Part shown: piece by piece, positions 24,598 through 32,529 of the stretch
Position numbering within the stretch: position 1 is the first letter of the stretch
How the letters are laid out: each line of letters starts with the position of its first letter
Assembly (NCBI GenBank): GCA_965198755.1
Contig: OZ240673.1
Location: 1,612,001-1,676,000 of the forward strand
DNA: 64,000 bases
Source of the DNA: BOG-908 sp963692875
Lineage (GTDB): Bacteria > Pseudomonadota > Alphaproteobacteria > Acetobacterales > Acetobacteraceae
Direction of reading: 5' to 3'
Made by a program: the position numbers and the translations under genes
The notes under the pieces: generated by a model
The model's input: only the letters and a program-made list of their open reading frames with translations
Databases searched by the model: none
What the model was told of the DNA's origin: nothing

Positions 24598-25386
24598 ATG
24601 ACCTACAAGCCGCCCCGCAGGCCACAATTCTTCTACACCACCGCGCCCCTGCCCTGCCCCTACGTGCCGGGCCGGACCGAGCGCAAGGTTGTCACCGAGA
24701 TCACCGGCCCGGACGCCGACGCGCTGCACGACCGCCTCTCCCGCGCCGGCTTCCGCCGCAGCCACAACATCGCCTACGCCCCGGTCTGCCCTAATTGTTC
24801 CGCCTGCGTGCCCATCCGCATCGACACCCGCGTGTTCGAACCCGACAAGACGCTGCGCCGCGTCGCCCGCGCCAACGCCGGCACCGAGGGGTTCGAGGTG
24901 CCGGCGCGCGCCACCGCCGAGCAGTTCGCGCTGTTCCAGCGCTACCAGCAGGCCCGCCACGGCGACGGCGACATGGCTACCATGAGCTTCTACGACTACC
25001 GCGCCATGGTGGAGGACACGCCGATCGAGACCATGGTGATCGAGTTCCGCGACGTCGACGACCTGCTGGTGGGCGCCTGCCTGGCCGACCGCCTGGGCGA
25101 CGGGCTGTCGGCCGTGTACAGCTTCTTTGCGCCGGAACTGGCCAAGCGATCGCTCGGCACTTACGCGATCCTCTGGTTGGTGGATCGCGCGCGTGCGCTC
25201 GGGCTGCCCTACGTATACCTCGGCTACTGGGTGCCGGAGAGCCGCAAGATGGCCTACAAGGTGCGCTTCCGCCCGAGCGAGATCCTGGCCGGCGGCTCGT
25301 GGCGCGTGCTGACGGACGCCGACCTGGCATGCTCCGTGGAGCGGACCGGGACGCTGCTGGTGCCTGAACCTGCGGACGCTCAATAG
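24598..25386 (+). CDS. bpt: Aspartate/glutamate leucyltransferase (L/F-like transferase)
   Basis: A 262-residue cytosolic enzyme of the arginyl-tRNA-protein transferase superfamily. In bacteria, Bpt proteins transfer leucine from leucyl-tRNA to N-terminal Asp or Glu, marking proteins for the ClpS/ClpAP N-degron pathway. The N-terminal domain has FFYTTAPLPCPYVPGR and the cysteine-rich YAPVCPNCSACVPIRID; the GNAT-like C-terminal domain has SAVYSFFAPELAKRSLGTYA, YLGYWVPESRKMAYK and FRPSEIL. Length and motifs fit the Bpt subgroup. It starts at ATG 24598. It stands alone between two repeats; the substrate preference is taken from the family. Confidence 0.93.
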   Translation: MTYKPPRRPQFFYTTAPLPCPYVPGRTERKVVTEITGPDADALHDRLSRAGFRRSHNIAYAPVCPNCSACVPIRIDTRVFEPDKTLRRVARANAGTEGFEVPARATAEQFALFQRYQQARHGDGDMATMSFYDYRAMVEDTPIETMVIEFRDVDDLLVGACLADRLGDGLSAVYSFFAPELAKRSLGTYAILWLVDRARALGLPYVYLGYWVPESRKMAYKVRFRPSEILAGGSWRVLTDADLACSVERTGTLLVPEPADAQ

Positions 25387-25450
25387 GCCGGGCTCACCTC
25401 ATGACCAGTCGTCATGGCCGGGCTCGTCGGGCAGCCGAACCATCGAGCAG

Positions 25451-25600
25451 AAGCAAGGCCTTCTTTCTCGAGAAAAACAACCAAAAGCTTTGGCTCTCGC
25501 CGTCGCGGACGGCTGAAACGACACGCCTCCACACGACGAGCCGCCGGGACCAAAAGTTTTTTGGTTCTTTTTTTCAAAAAAGAACCGCTTGCTTTGCTTC
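25451..25600. repeat. Compound intergenic repeat R14 (degenerate GAAG/GAAC)
   Basis: The left hairpin is mismatched (TTCTTTCTCGAGAAAAACAA). The centre has GTCGCGG and GCTGAAACGACACG, and the right GAAC hairpin is intact. Confidence 0.87.
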
Positions 25601-25682
25601 TGGCTTACCTTGTGACCACTCCGCGAACCCCCCATAACCCGTATAGCCTGCAGCTCGCAGCCCAGCGTGGGAACCCTTCATC

Positions 25683-26243
25683 ATGTTCATCGAAACCGAG
25701 AGCACGCCCAACCCGGCGACGCTGAAATTCCTCCCCGGCGTTGACGTCATGGGCGCCGGCACCGCCGACTTCGCCTCGCCCGACGCCGCCGGCCGCTCGC
25801 CGCTGGCCACCGCGTTGTTCGCCCTGCCCGGCGTGGCCCGCGTGTTCCTCGGCGGCGACTTCGTCACCGTCACCAAGGCCGACGCGGACGACTGGCAGGC
25901 GCTGCGACCGCAGGTGCTGGGCGCGCTGATGGAGCACTTCGTCGCCAACCGCCCGGTGATGGAAGGTCACGCAGACGCCGCGCAGGAAGACGAGATCGCC
26001 CCCGAGGACCAGGAGATCGTCGACCAGATCAAGGAACTTCTCGACACCCGCGTGCGTCCGGCAGTCGCCAGCGACGGCGGAGACATCGTCTTCCGCGGCT
26101 ACCGCGACGGCATCGTGCGCCTGCACATGCAGGGCGCCTGCAGCGGCTGCCCGTCCTCGGCCGCGACGCTGAAGCACGGCATCGAGAACATGCTGCGCCA
26201 CTACGTGCCTGAAGTGCTCGCCGTCGAGCAGGTCCTGCACTAG
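25683..26243 (+). CDS. NifU-type iron-sulfur scaffold/carrier (Nfu)
   Basis: A 186-residue protein that carries and delivers iron-sulfur clusters. The N-terminal Nfu_N domain (residues 1-88) has MFIETESTPNPATLKFLPG. The C-terminal NifU domain (about 105-185) contains VRPAVASDGGDIVFRGY and the cluster-binding CxxC in GACSGCPSSAATLKHGIE. This two-domain layout is the standard alphaproteobacterial and mitochondrial NFU form. The rutE-like gene follows after 12 bases, suggesting co-transcription. Clients are not indicated by the sequence. Confidence 0.95.
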   Translation: MFIETESTPNPATLKFLPGVDVMGAGTADFASPDAAGRSPLATALFALPGVARVFLGGDFVTVTKADADDWQALRPQVLGALMEHFVANRPVMEGHADAAQEDEIAPEDQEIVDQIKELLDTRVRPAVASDGGDIVFRGYRDGIVRLHMQGACSGCPSSAATLKHGIENMLRHYVPEVLAVEQVLH

Positions 26244-26255
26244 GGCGCTCGGGCG

Positions 26256-26837
26256 ATGCTGGACGACCAGGCGCTCGACGCGCTGTTCCGCACCGCCCGC
26301 ACCCACTACAGCTGGACCGGCGCGCCGATTGCCGACGAGACGCTCGAGCAGCTCTACGATGTTGCGAAGTTCGGGCCGACCTCGGCGAACTGCTCGCCGG
26401 CCCGCTTCGTCTTCCTGCGCACCCCGGCATCGCGCGAGCGACTGCGCCCGGTGCTCTCCGTCGGCAACGTGGAGAAAACGCTGAGCGCGCCGGTGGTCGC
26501 CATCGTCGCCTACGACCCGGCGTTTTACGACCGCCTTCCCGAGCTGTTCCCGCACGCCGACGCGCGCAGCTGGTTTGCCGGCAACGCTGTGCTGGCCGAG
26601 GAGACGGCGATGCGCAACTCCACCCTGCAAGGCGCCTATCTGATGCTCGCGGCGCGCGCGTTGGGGCTGGATTGCGGACCGATGTCCGGCTTCGACCGTG
26701 CGGCGCTGGACCGGGTGTTCTTTGCGGCGAGCGGGTGGAAATCGAATCTCCTCGTGAATCTTGGCCGAGGTGACGGCGACGGGCAGTCTGCGCGGGCGCC
26801 GCGGTTGGGGTTTGGGGAGGCTTGCGTTCTGCTTTGA
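26256..26837 (+). CDS. rutE: Malonic semialdehyde reductase-like nitroreductase (RutE/HadB)
   Basis: A 193-residue flavin enzyme of the nitroreductase superfamily. The RutE/HadB subgroup reduces malonic semialdehyde to 3-hydroxypropionate in pyrimidine breakdown. Typical segments are FRTARTHYSWTGAPI, LYDVAKFGPTSANCSPARFVFL with FMN-contacting residues, and ALGLDCGPMSGFDRAALD, ending in LVNLGRGD. No other rut gene is nearby, so the physiological substrate could differ and the symbol reflects family resemblance only. It begins 12 bases after the Nfu gene. The stop precedes half-repeat R15 by about 10 bases. Confidence 0.86.
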   Translation: MLDDQALDALFRTARTHYSWTGAPIADETLEQLYDVAKFGPTSANCSPARFVFLRTPASRERLRPVLSVGNVEKTLSAPVVAIVAYDPAFYDRLPELFPHADARSWFAGNAVLAEETAMRNSTLQGAYLMLAARALGLDCGPMSGFDRAALDRVFFAASGWKSNLLVNLGRGDGDGQSARAPRLGFGEACVLL

Positions 26838-26846
26838 GTTGGGCAG

Positions 26847-27121
26847 GAAGGAAGCGGTTCTTTTTTGAAAAAAAGAACCAAAAAACTTTTGTTCCATTGG
26901 GCGCGCTTTGTTGATGCTTGCGTTTCAAAGCGCTGAGATTTCGGGTCTTCTCAGGCTGAGGCTGTTGGCGCGTGCAGCTATAGATGCGGCCGGTCCAAGT
27001 TTCGGTTTTCTTGAGCGGCGCTCTCGCCCAAAGCTGAAACAACACGCCTCAACCCGCCCCCCCCTACAGAGCAAAATTTTTTTGGTTCGTTTTTTCAAAA
27101 AAGAACTGCTTGCTTTGCTTT
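26847..27121. repeat. Compound intergenic repeat R15 (GAAC/GAAC, enlarged centre)
   Basis: The two hairpin arms lie about 130 bases further apart than usual. The left centre is the TTCCATTGGGCGCGC form and the right centre is the GCTGAAACAACACG form, so it looks like a recombinant of two repeat subtypes. It fills the 321-base gap. Confidence 0.82.
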
Positions 27122-27158
27122 TGTCCTGGCCAGCCTCCCACGCCCCAGACCACAAACT

Positions 27159-27806
27159 ATGACCGCCGTGCTCGCAATCTCGTCGGCTTACGGCGGGTGT
27201 GAAGCCGCCATAATTTCCGATCGAGCCAACATCGTCATGCGCACGCGCGAGGAGATCGGCCTTGCCGCCGCCCTGCCGGCGCTGATCGAGACTCTTCTAG
27301 ACCAGGCCGGCCGGGATCTCGATCTGGTCAGCGTCGTCGTGGGACCCGGCAGCTTCACCGGGCTGCGCGCCGGCATCGCGGTGGCTGCCGGGACCGGCCT
27401 TGGGTTGGGCATCCCCGTGGTTGGCGTCACCGTCGCCGAAGCCTTGCGCGACGCGTTGCCGGACCTGGGCGGCCGCAGCCTCTGGACCGCCGTCGAGGCA
27501 CGCCGCACCAGGGTGTTCATCGACACCGGAGAGGGTTTCCGCGGCTGGCAGACGGACGCATTGCCGCAGTCAGGCTCACCCGTCGCGGTCTGCGGCAACG
27601 CCGCCAACCTGGTGGCGGCCACGCTCGCCGCACGCGGCGCGAACGTCATGCTCACCGCCGTGCGCGCGCCCGCAGCGGCACACGTCGCACGGCTGGGCCT
27701 GCGGCGGCTTGCCGGCGAGCTGCCGCCGCTTGCCGCCGAGCCGCTCTACGTGGACGCCGCCGAAGCCAAGCTGCCGGCGGGCGGCTTGCGGGCGGCGCCG
27801 GCGTGA
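27159..27806 (+). CDS. tsaB: tRNA threonylcarbamoyladenosine biosynthesis protein TsaB
   Basis: A 215-residue protein of the ASKHA fold that partners TsaD and TsaE in making the t6A modification at position 37 of ANN-decoding tRNAs. The N-terminus is MTAVLAISSAYGGCE, and the family signature VVVGPGSFTGLRAGIAVAAG is intact near residue 65. The position usually filled by DTS in active kinases is SSA, acceptable for TsaB, which is structural. It overlaps rimI by 4 bases (GTGA), the usual tsaB-rimI pairing in bacteria. ATG 27159 lies 37 bases beyond repeat R15. Confidence 0.94.
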   Translation: MTAVLAISSAYGGCEAAIISDRANIVMRTREEIGLAAALPALIETLLDQAGRDLDLVSVVVGPGSFTGLRAGIAVAAGTGLGLGIPVVGVTVAEALRDALPDLGGRSLWTAVEARRTRVFIDTGEGFRGWQTDALPQSGSPVAVCGNAANLVAATLAARGANVMLTAVRAPAAAHVARLGLRRLAGELPPLAAEPLYVDAAEAKLPAGGLRAAPA

Positions 27807-28264
27807 ACCAGGCGGGGCAGGCCGGACAGGGTGTGGCCAACGCGGGTCCGCTGCACGCCACCGCGCTCTCGGCCATCCACGCCCGCGCCTTTGCCGCCGA
27901 CGAGTGCTGGGACGAACGCATCATCGCCGGCCAGCTCTCGCAGCCCGGCGTGTTCGGGCTGATCCACCCGCGCGGCGGCATGCTGCTGGCCAGGCTCGCT
28001 GCCGACGAGGCGGAGGTTCTGACGGTGGCCGTGGTGCCGGAGCTGCGCCAGCAGGGTGTGGGACGGCTGCTGCTCTCGCGGGCCGCGGAGGAGGCACGCC
28101 GACGCGGCGCGGCGCGGTTGTTTCTTGAGGTTTCGACGCGCAATCCGGCAGCGCGCGGGTTGTACCAGGCGCTCGGGTTCCAGCAGGTCGGGCGGCGGCG
28201 CGGCTACTACGCGGACGGGTCGGATGCGCTGGTGATGAGCAAGGCCTTGGAGGGGTTTCGGTAG
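27803..28264 (+). CDS. rimI: Ribosomal protein S18-alanine N-acetyltransferase
   Basis: A 153-residue GNAT enzyme that acetylates the N-terminal alanine of ribosomal protein S18. The acetyl-CoA-binding stretch is VLTVAVVPELRQQGVGRLLL with the Q/RxxGxG/A signature, then LEVSTRNPAARGLYQALGFQQ and RRGYYADGSDALVM. GTG 27803 overlaps the tsaB stop codon, indicating coupled translation. The substrate is assigned by family and by linkage to tsaB. A repeat begins 6 bases after the stop. Confidence 0.9.
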   Translation: MNQAGQAGQGVANAGPLHATALSAIHARAFAADECWDERIIAGQLSQPGVFGLIHPRGGMLLARLAADEAEVLTVAVVPELRQQGVGRLLLSRAAEEARRRGAARLFLEVSTRNPAARGLYQALGFQQVGRRRGYYADGSDALVMSKALEGFR

Positions 28265-28269
28265 TCAAG

Positions 28270-28419
28270 AGCAGCAAGGCCTTCTTCGAGAAAAAGAAGC
28301 AAAAAGCTTTTGCTAGCGCTGTCGCGGAAAGCTGAAACGACATGTTTTCACCAACGCGCATTCGACGAGAGCAAAAGTTTTTTGGTTCTTTATTTCAAAA
28401 AAGAACCGCTTGCTTGCTA
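28270..28419. repeat. Compound intergenic repeat R16 (GAAG/GAAC type)
   Basis: The centre has GCTGTCGCGGA and GCTGAAACGACATG. It lies between convergent rimI and the TusA-like gene, and its right edge includes the stop codon of the latter. Confidence 0.9.
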
Positions 28420-28662
28420 AACCTTCCTGATCACCACCCGCACCCTGCCGTCCCCGGCCGCCTCTTCGTCCAACACGACGTGCCCCTGCTGGCGTGCAGT
28501 CGCAGGCACGTTGCGCGCCGGTTCGTCGCCGCGCAGCAGAACGCCCAGAACCTGTCCCGGCGATAGACGATCGAGTGCCAGGCGTGTCCGCACGAACGTC
28601 ATCGGACAGAGTTCGCCACTGATGTCGATTTCGCTGTCGGCCACGATTCCTGAAGACGTCAT
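28417..28662 (-). CDS. TusA-family sulfur carrier protein
   Basis: An 81-residue TusA/SirA-like protein. The conserved N-terminal strand and active cysteine are in ISGELCPMTFVRTRLALDRL, with Cys-Pro positioned as in TusA, where the cysteine carries persulfide sulfur. The second half has GDEPARNVPATARQQGH and a final RVVIRKV strand. Genuine TusA relays sulfur to the MnmA pathway for 2-thiouridine. Many homologues of this size in Alphaproteobacteria have undefined sulfur-trafficking roles. It is divergent from the MucR-like gene with about 90 bases between the starts; the stop codon falls on the edge of repeat R16. Confidence 0.85.
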   Translation of the reverse strand: MTSSGIVADSEIDISGELCPMTFVRTRLALDRLSPGQVLGVLLRGDEPARNVPATARQQGHVVLDEEAAGDGRVRVVIRKV

Positions 28663-28692
28663 GGTTCCCGGCTGAATGTTGTGTGCGAGAGC

Positions 28693-28730
28693 TTGCGGCA
28701 CTGACGAGAGGCTTCGTATATGACTGTCAT
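28693..28730 (+). promoter_or_regulatory. Candidate promoter of the MucR-like gene with overlapping dyad
   Basis: TTGCGG, an 18-base spacer and TATATG (28717-28722) precede the gene. ATGACTGTCAT, a perfect 5+1+5 inverted repeat at 28720-28730, overlaps the -10 and could be an operator. Confidence 0.4.
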
Positions 28731-28755
28731 AGCCAATACTTTGAAGGGTCGGGCC

Positions 28756-29190
28756 ATGGCCGATTTGCCTGTGTCGCTGGATGTGCTTGGCTTCGTGGCC
28801 CGTATCGTCAGCGCGCACGTGTCCAACAACAGCGTGGAAACCGGGCAAATCCCGGTGCTGATCAACGACGTTTATCGGGCGCTGAACGGCGTGGGACAGG
28901 ATGCGCCCCCCGCACAGGCGCCGGCGCCGGACCGCCGGCAGCCTGCCGTGCCGGTCAAGAAGTCGGTCTTTCCCGATCACATCGTCTGCCTCGAAGACGG
29001 CAAGAAGCTCAAGATGCTGAAGCGGCACCTCAAGACCGCTTACGGGTTGACGCCGGAGCAGTACCGTGAACGCTGGGGACTGTCGGCCGACTACCCGATG
29101 GTGGCGCCCAACTACGCCAGTCACCGCTCCAGCCTGGCCAAGAAGATCGGCCTGGGCACCAAGCCGCGCGGACCCACGCGCCGGGGCTGA
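28756..29190 (+). CDS. MucR/Ros-family zinc-finger transcriptional regulator
   Basis: A 144-residue alphaproteobacterial regulator. MucR proteins bind AT-rich DNA and control exopolysaccharide, motility and virulence genes. The N-terminal 50 residues are the oligomerisation part, followed by a proline-rich linker and the DNA-binding domain: DHIVCLEDGKKLKMLKRHL, with Cys-x2-Asp and the histidine pair as in MucR (Ros has Cys in place of the Asp), then LTPEQYRERWGLSADYPMVA and SLAKKIGLG. ATG 28756 has AAGGG 8 bases before it and gives the usual N-terminus. It is divergent from the TusA-like gene. Targets are unknown; the sugar transferase gene at 5.2 kb is the sort of gene MucR controls elsewhere. 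Confidence 0.93.
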   Translation: MADLPVSLDVLGFVARIVSAHVSNNSVETGQIPVLINDVYRALNGVGQDAPPAQAPAPDRRQPAVPVKKSVFPDHIVCLEDGKKLKMLKRHLKTAYGLTPEQYRERWGLSADYPMVAPNYASHRSSLAKKIGLGTKPRGPTRRG

Positions 29191-29201
29191 TAGCGCTCGG
29201 G

Positions 29202-29280
29202 CAAGGAAGCAAGGCCTTCTTTTCTGAAGAAAGGAAGCAAAAGACTTTTGGTCGGGCTGTCGCGGAGTGTCCTTCAGCGT
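29202..29280. repeat. Half copy R17 of the intergenic repeat (left arm, GAAG type)
   Basis: GCAAGGCC, a GAAG hairpin and GGGCTGTCGCGGAG are present without a right hairpin. Confidence 0.85.
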
Positions 29281-29417
29281 GCGTGAACAACAACCACTCG
29301 GCTTGCCTGGCGGCCGTCACGAAACACCCTGCACGCAGCCGCCTTATCGACAACCCCCACCCCCATCGGCTACGCCACCCGTCTGACGGGTGCCGCAAGG
29401 CGCCTCAAGGAGAGCGG

Positions 29418-29924
29418 ATGGAATCGCGCATCGAGCGCATCTGCGTCGAGCACGGGCTGAAGATGACCGGCCAGCGCCGGGTGATCGCGCGCGTGCTGTC
29501 CGACGCCGAGGACCATCCCGACGTTGAAGAGCTCTACCGCCGCGCATCCGCACTCGACGAACGCATCTCGATCGCCACCGTCTACCGCACCGTGCGGCTG
29601 CTGGAGGAGCGCGGCATCCTCGAGCGGCGCGACTTCGGCGGCGGCCGCGCCCGTTACGAACCTACCGAACACGGCCGCCACTACCACCTGATCGACATCG
29701 ATACCGGGCGGGTGATCGAGTTCGAGGGCGGCGAGCACGAGCGCCTGATGGAAGAGATCGCCGCCCGCCTGGGGTTCGATCTGGTCTCGACCAGGCTGGA
29801 AATTTACGGACGCCGCACTGCGCCGGCCCACCCGCGCGGCAACGGCGCCGCGAGTGCCGAGCCCGCCCCGCAAGGCGGCGGGGCCGCCCAGGTCCGGACA
29901 CGGCCGAACGGAGCAAGCAGATGA
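29418..29924 (+). CDS. fur: Fur-family iron/metal-responsive repressor
   Basis: A 168-residue metal-dependent regulator. The winged-helix domain (residues 1-85) includes GLKMTGQRRVIARVLSDAED and the recognition helix region ISIATVYRTVRLLEERGIL. The dimerisation domain has RYEPTEHGRHYHLIDIDTGR with metal-binding histidines, then VIEFEGGEHERLMEEIAARL. It lacks the C-terminal CxxC pairs of E. coli Fur, as is usual in Alphaproteobacteria. The 30-residue tail is proline/alanine-rich. ATG 29418 follows AAGGAGAG at ideal spacing. It overlaps olsB by 4 bases (ATGA). An Irr-type role is possible; the HxH segment fits Fur better. Confidence 0.9.
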   Translation: MESRIERICVEHGLKMTGQRRVIARVLSDAEDHPDVEELYRRASALDERISIATVYRTVRLLEERGILERRDFGGGRARYEPTEHGRHYHLIDIDTGRVIEFEGGEHERLMEEIAARLGFDLVSTRLEIYGRRTAPAHPRGNGAASAEPAPQGGGAAQVRTRPNGASR

Positions 29925-30796
29925 GCGCCGAGACCAAGATACCGCCCGGCCCGACCGGCGGGCTGAAGCGCCACGGCCCCGCGCTGCGCCCGGACGAGGG
30001 CCCCGGCTTCGGCGAGCTGCGCGCCGGCCACCTCGGCGTGCGCATCGCCGAGACCGAGGCCGAGATCGACGCCGCCCAGGCGCTGCGCTGGCGGGTGTTC
30101 TACGAGGAGATGCGCGCCGAGCCGTCGGCCGCCGCGCGCGCCTCGCAGCGCGACGTGGACGCCTTCGACGCGGTGGCCGACCACATGCTGGTGATCGACC
30201 ACGCGATCGGGCCGGGGCCGGAAGGCGTGGTGGGCACCTACCGCCTGGTGCAGCAGAGTGCCGCCGAGCAGATCGGCCGCTTCTACACCGACGACGAGTT
30301 CGACATCTCGCCGCTGATCAGCTTCCAGGGCAAGCTGCTGGAGCTCGGCCGGTCCTGCGTGGACGCGCGTTACCGCTCACGTGCGGTGATGCAGCTGCTG
30401 TGGCGCGGCATCGCCGCCTACGTGTTCCGCCACCAGATCGACATGATGTTCGGCTGCGCCAGCCTGCCCTCGACCGACCCGGACCAGTGGGCGGCGGAGC
30501 TGACCTACCTGTATTACAACCACCTGGCCCCGCCGGCGCTGCGGCCGCGCGCGCTGCCGGAGCGCTACGTGGAGATGCGCCGGATGGACCCCGACGACCT
30601 CGACAGTACGCGGACGATGGGCAACCTGCCGCCGCTGATCAAGGGTTACCTGCGCCTGGGCTGCTTCATCGGCGACGGCGCGGTGATCGACACCCAGTTC
30701 AACACGACGGACGTGGCGATCGTGGTGAAAACGGATCTGGTGACGGACAAGTATTACCGGCATTACGAGCGGCAGTTGCGGGACGCACTTGAGTAA
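29921..30796 (+). CDS. olsB: L-ornithine N-alpha-acyltransferase (OlsB-like)
   Basis: A 291-residue GNAT-fold acyltransferase. OlsB moves a 3-hydroxyacyl chain from acyl carrier protein to ornithine, giving lyso-ornithine lipid, the first step to phosphate-free membrane lipids. Family segments are IDAAQALRWRVFYEEM, DHMLVIDHAIG, LELGRSCVDARYRSRAVMQL and LPPLIKGYLRLGCFIGDGAV, ending in DTQFNTTDVAIVV. OlsA is not in the window. The start ATG overlaps the fur stop, so expression is linked to the iron regulator. The position fur-olsB-lnt puts it with envelope-lipid genes. Hemolysin-like GNAT is the broader family name. Confidence 0.9.
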   Translation: MSAETKIPPGPTGGLKRHGPALRPDEGPGFGELRAGHLGVRIAETEAEIDAAQALRWRVFYEEMRAEPSAAARASQRDVDAFDAVADHMLVIDHAIGPGPEGVVGTYRLVQQSAAEQIGRFYTDDEFDISPLISFQGKLLELGRSCVDARYRSRAVMQLLWRGIAAYVFRHQIDMMFGCASLPSTDPDQWAAELTYLYYNHLAPPALRPRALPERYVEMRRMDPDDLDSTRTMGNLPPLIKGYLRLGCFIGDGAVIDTQFNTTDVAIVVKTDLVTDKYYRHYERQLRDALE

Positions 30797-30930
30797 GCAA
30801 GCGCCTTCTTTTTTTGAGAAAAAAGAAGCAAAAAAACTTTTATCACGGCTGTCGCGGACCTTCCCACAGTCGAGTACTCCAGAAACCAAAAGTTTTTTGG
30901 TTCTTTTTTTCAAAAAAGAACTGCTTCCTT
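30795..30930. repeat. Compound intergenic repeat R18 (GAAG/GAAC type)
   Basis: It begins within the olsB stop codon context and ends 3 bases before the likely lnt start. The frame of lnt stays open through the whole element. Centre: GCTGTCGCGGA and CGAGTACTCCAG. Confidence 0.9.
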
Positions 30931-30932
30931 TT

Positions 30933-32417
30933 TTGCTACGCCACGCGTTCCTCGCGGCCCTCGGCTTCGGCGCGCTCACCGCCCTGGCGCTCCCGCCGTT
31001 TAACCTGATCCCCGTCATCTTCGTCAGCATCCCCGCGCTTCTGGCCTTGCTGGGGCATGCGCCCACCTGGCGCAGCGCCGGCCTACGCGGCTTGGCTTTC
31101 GGCTGGGCGCTCAGCATGGCCGGCCTCTACTGGGTCACCAACGCGGTGCTGGTGATGGCGGCCGAGTTCTGGTGGGCGGTGCCGATCACCGTGCCGCTGC
31201 TCTCGCTGGTGCTGGCCCTGTTCATCGCCGTGCCCTGTGCGGCGGCGCGGCTGGTGCCGGAAGGCTGGCGCCGGCTGGCGGTGCTGGCCGGGTTGTGGGT
31301 GCTGGGCGACATCGCGCGCGAGTTCGTACTCAGCGGCTTTCCGTGGAACCTGCTTGGCAGCGTGTGGGAGATGCCCGGCACGCTGGGCCTGGTGTTCATG
31401 CAGCCGGCCTGCTGGGTGAGCACCGACGGGCTGACGCTGGGCACGCTGCTGCTGGCGGGCAGTCTCACGCTCGGGCGGCGCGGCTGGGCGGCCGCTGCGG
31501 CGCTGCTGGCGGTGTGGGTGACGGCTGGCGCATGGCGGTTGCAGGTGGCCGCACCGGTGACGGGGCTGACCGCGGTGATCGCCCAGGGCGACGTCTCCGA
31601 GCAGGAGCACCGCGACCACGGCAGTGACCCCGCCTGGGCGGCGCGCATCTTCGACCGCTATTTGGCGCTGACGACCGACGGCGTGCGGCGGGCCGGCGCC
31701 GGCCGCGTGGTGGTGGTGTGGCCGGAGACGGCGAGCCCTTACGCGCTGGCGCAGGACCCTGGCGCGCGGCAGGCGATCGCGCAGGCGGCCGGCACGGCGG
31801 TGATGACGCTAGCCGGCACCGAACGGTTCGAGAGTGCGGCCGTCGCCCACAACAGCCTGGTGGCCGTGGCGCCTGATGCCAGCGTCGCGGGCGTCTACGA
31901 CAAGGCGCACCTCGTCCCGTTCGGTGAGTATTTCCCGTCCTATGCGCACATCATCCTGGGTGAGCAGGGTTTTGTTCCGGGTGTAGGCGTGCGCACGCTA
32001 CACGTGGCCGGCCTGCCGGCTGTCGGCCCGCTCATCTGCTACGAAGCGGCGTTTCCCGCACAAGTTGTAAATGAGGCCGACCGACCATCGGTATTGGTGA
32101 ACATTACCAACGACGCCTGGTTTGGTGACTCAGCCGGGCCGCGTCAGCATCTGGCGGCCGCAAGGATGCGCACGGTGGAGGAGGGTCTGCCGATGATAAG
32201 GGCAGCAAATACAGGCGTTTCCGCCGTCATCGACGCCCATGGGGAGGTGCAGGCGAGGCTTGGACTGGACCGGATGGGCACTCTGGTGTCCGAGGTTCCC
32301 GGGGCGCTCCCGCCCACTTTGGCAAGCCGGTTGGGCCTGTGGGGACCTGGGTTGCTGGCGGTTTTGGCAGCGCTGGCCGGCGTCGCTTTCAGAGGCAAAT
32401 CAACGGCAAAGGTTTAA
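30933..32417 (+). CDS. lnt: Apolipoprotein N-acyltransferase
   Basis: A 494-residue inner-membrane enzyme that adds the third acyl chain to the N-terminal cysteine of lipoproteins. About seven membrane helices occupy residues 1-200, then a nitrilase-like domain carries the catalytic triad: Glu in VVWPETASPYAL, Lys in YDKAHLVPFGEYFPS, and Cys in GPLICYEAAFP; NITNDAWFGDSAGPRQHLAAARMR follows. The frame is open back through repeat R18 to olsB, but those residues are repeat-coded, so TTG 30933 (MLRHAFLAALGFG) is chosen. No Shine-Dalgarno is seen. Downstream is an XRE regulator, the lnt-XRE order usual in Rhodospirillales. Confidence 0.94.
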   Translation: MLRHAFLAALGFGALTALALPPFNLIPVIFVSIPALLALLGHAPTWRSAGLRGLAFGWALSMAGLYWVTNAVLVMAAEFWWAVPITVPLLSLVLALFIAVPCAAARLVPEGWRRLAVLAGLWVLGDIAREFVLSGFPWNLLGSVWEMPGTLGLVFMQPACWVSTDGLTLGTLLLAGSLTLGRRGWAAAAALLAVWVTAGAWRLQVAAPVTGLTAVIAQGDVSEQEHRDHGSDPAWAARIFDRYLALTTDGVRRAGAGRVVVVWPETASPYALAQDPGARQAIAQAAGTAVMTLAGTERFESAAVAHNSLVAVAPDASVAGVYDKAHLVPFGEYFPSYAHIILGEQGFVPGVGVRTLHVAGLPAVGPLICYEAAFPAQVVNEADRPSVLVNITNDAWFGDSAGPRQHLAAARMRTVEEGLPMIRAANTGVSAVIDAHGEVQARLGLDRMGTLVSEVPGALPPTLASRLGLWGPGLLAVLAALAGVAFRGKSTAKV

Positions 32418-32453
32418 AAAATGAGAAAATCTTTCCGAAAAGCGAAAAGTTTA

Positions 32454-32482
32454 TTGACTATTGTTAGTTGCGCAACTAGACC
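32454..32482 (+). promoter_or_regulatory. Promoter and 14-bp palindromic operator of the XRE regulator
   Basis: TTGACT (32454-32459) and a weak -10 (TAGACC, 32477-32482) flank and overlap the perfect palindrome TAGTTGCGCAACTA at 32465-32478. It sits where a repressor would block RNA polymerase, so autoregulation is likely. Confidence 0.45.
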
Positions 32483-32529
32483 GTCAGTACGCCAGCCACA
32501 CTGGCCGCGGTAGCGAAAGAGCAGTCTGG

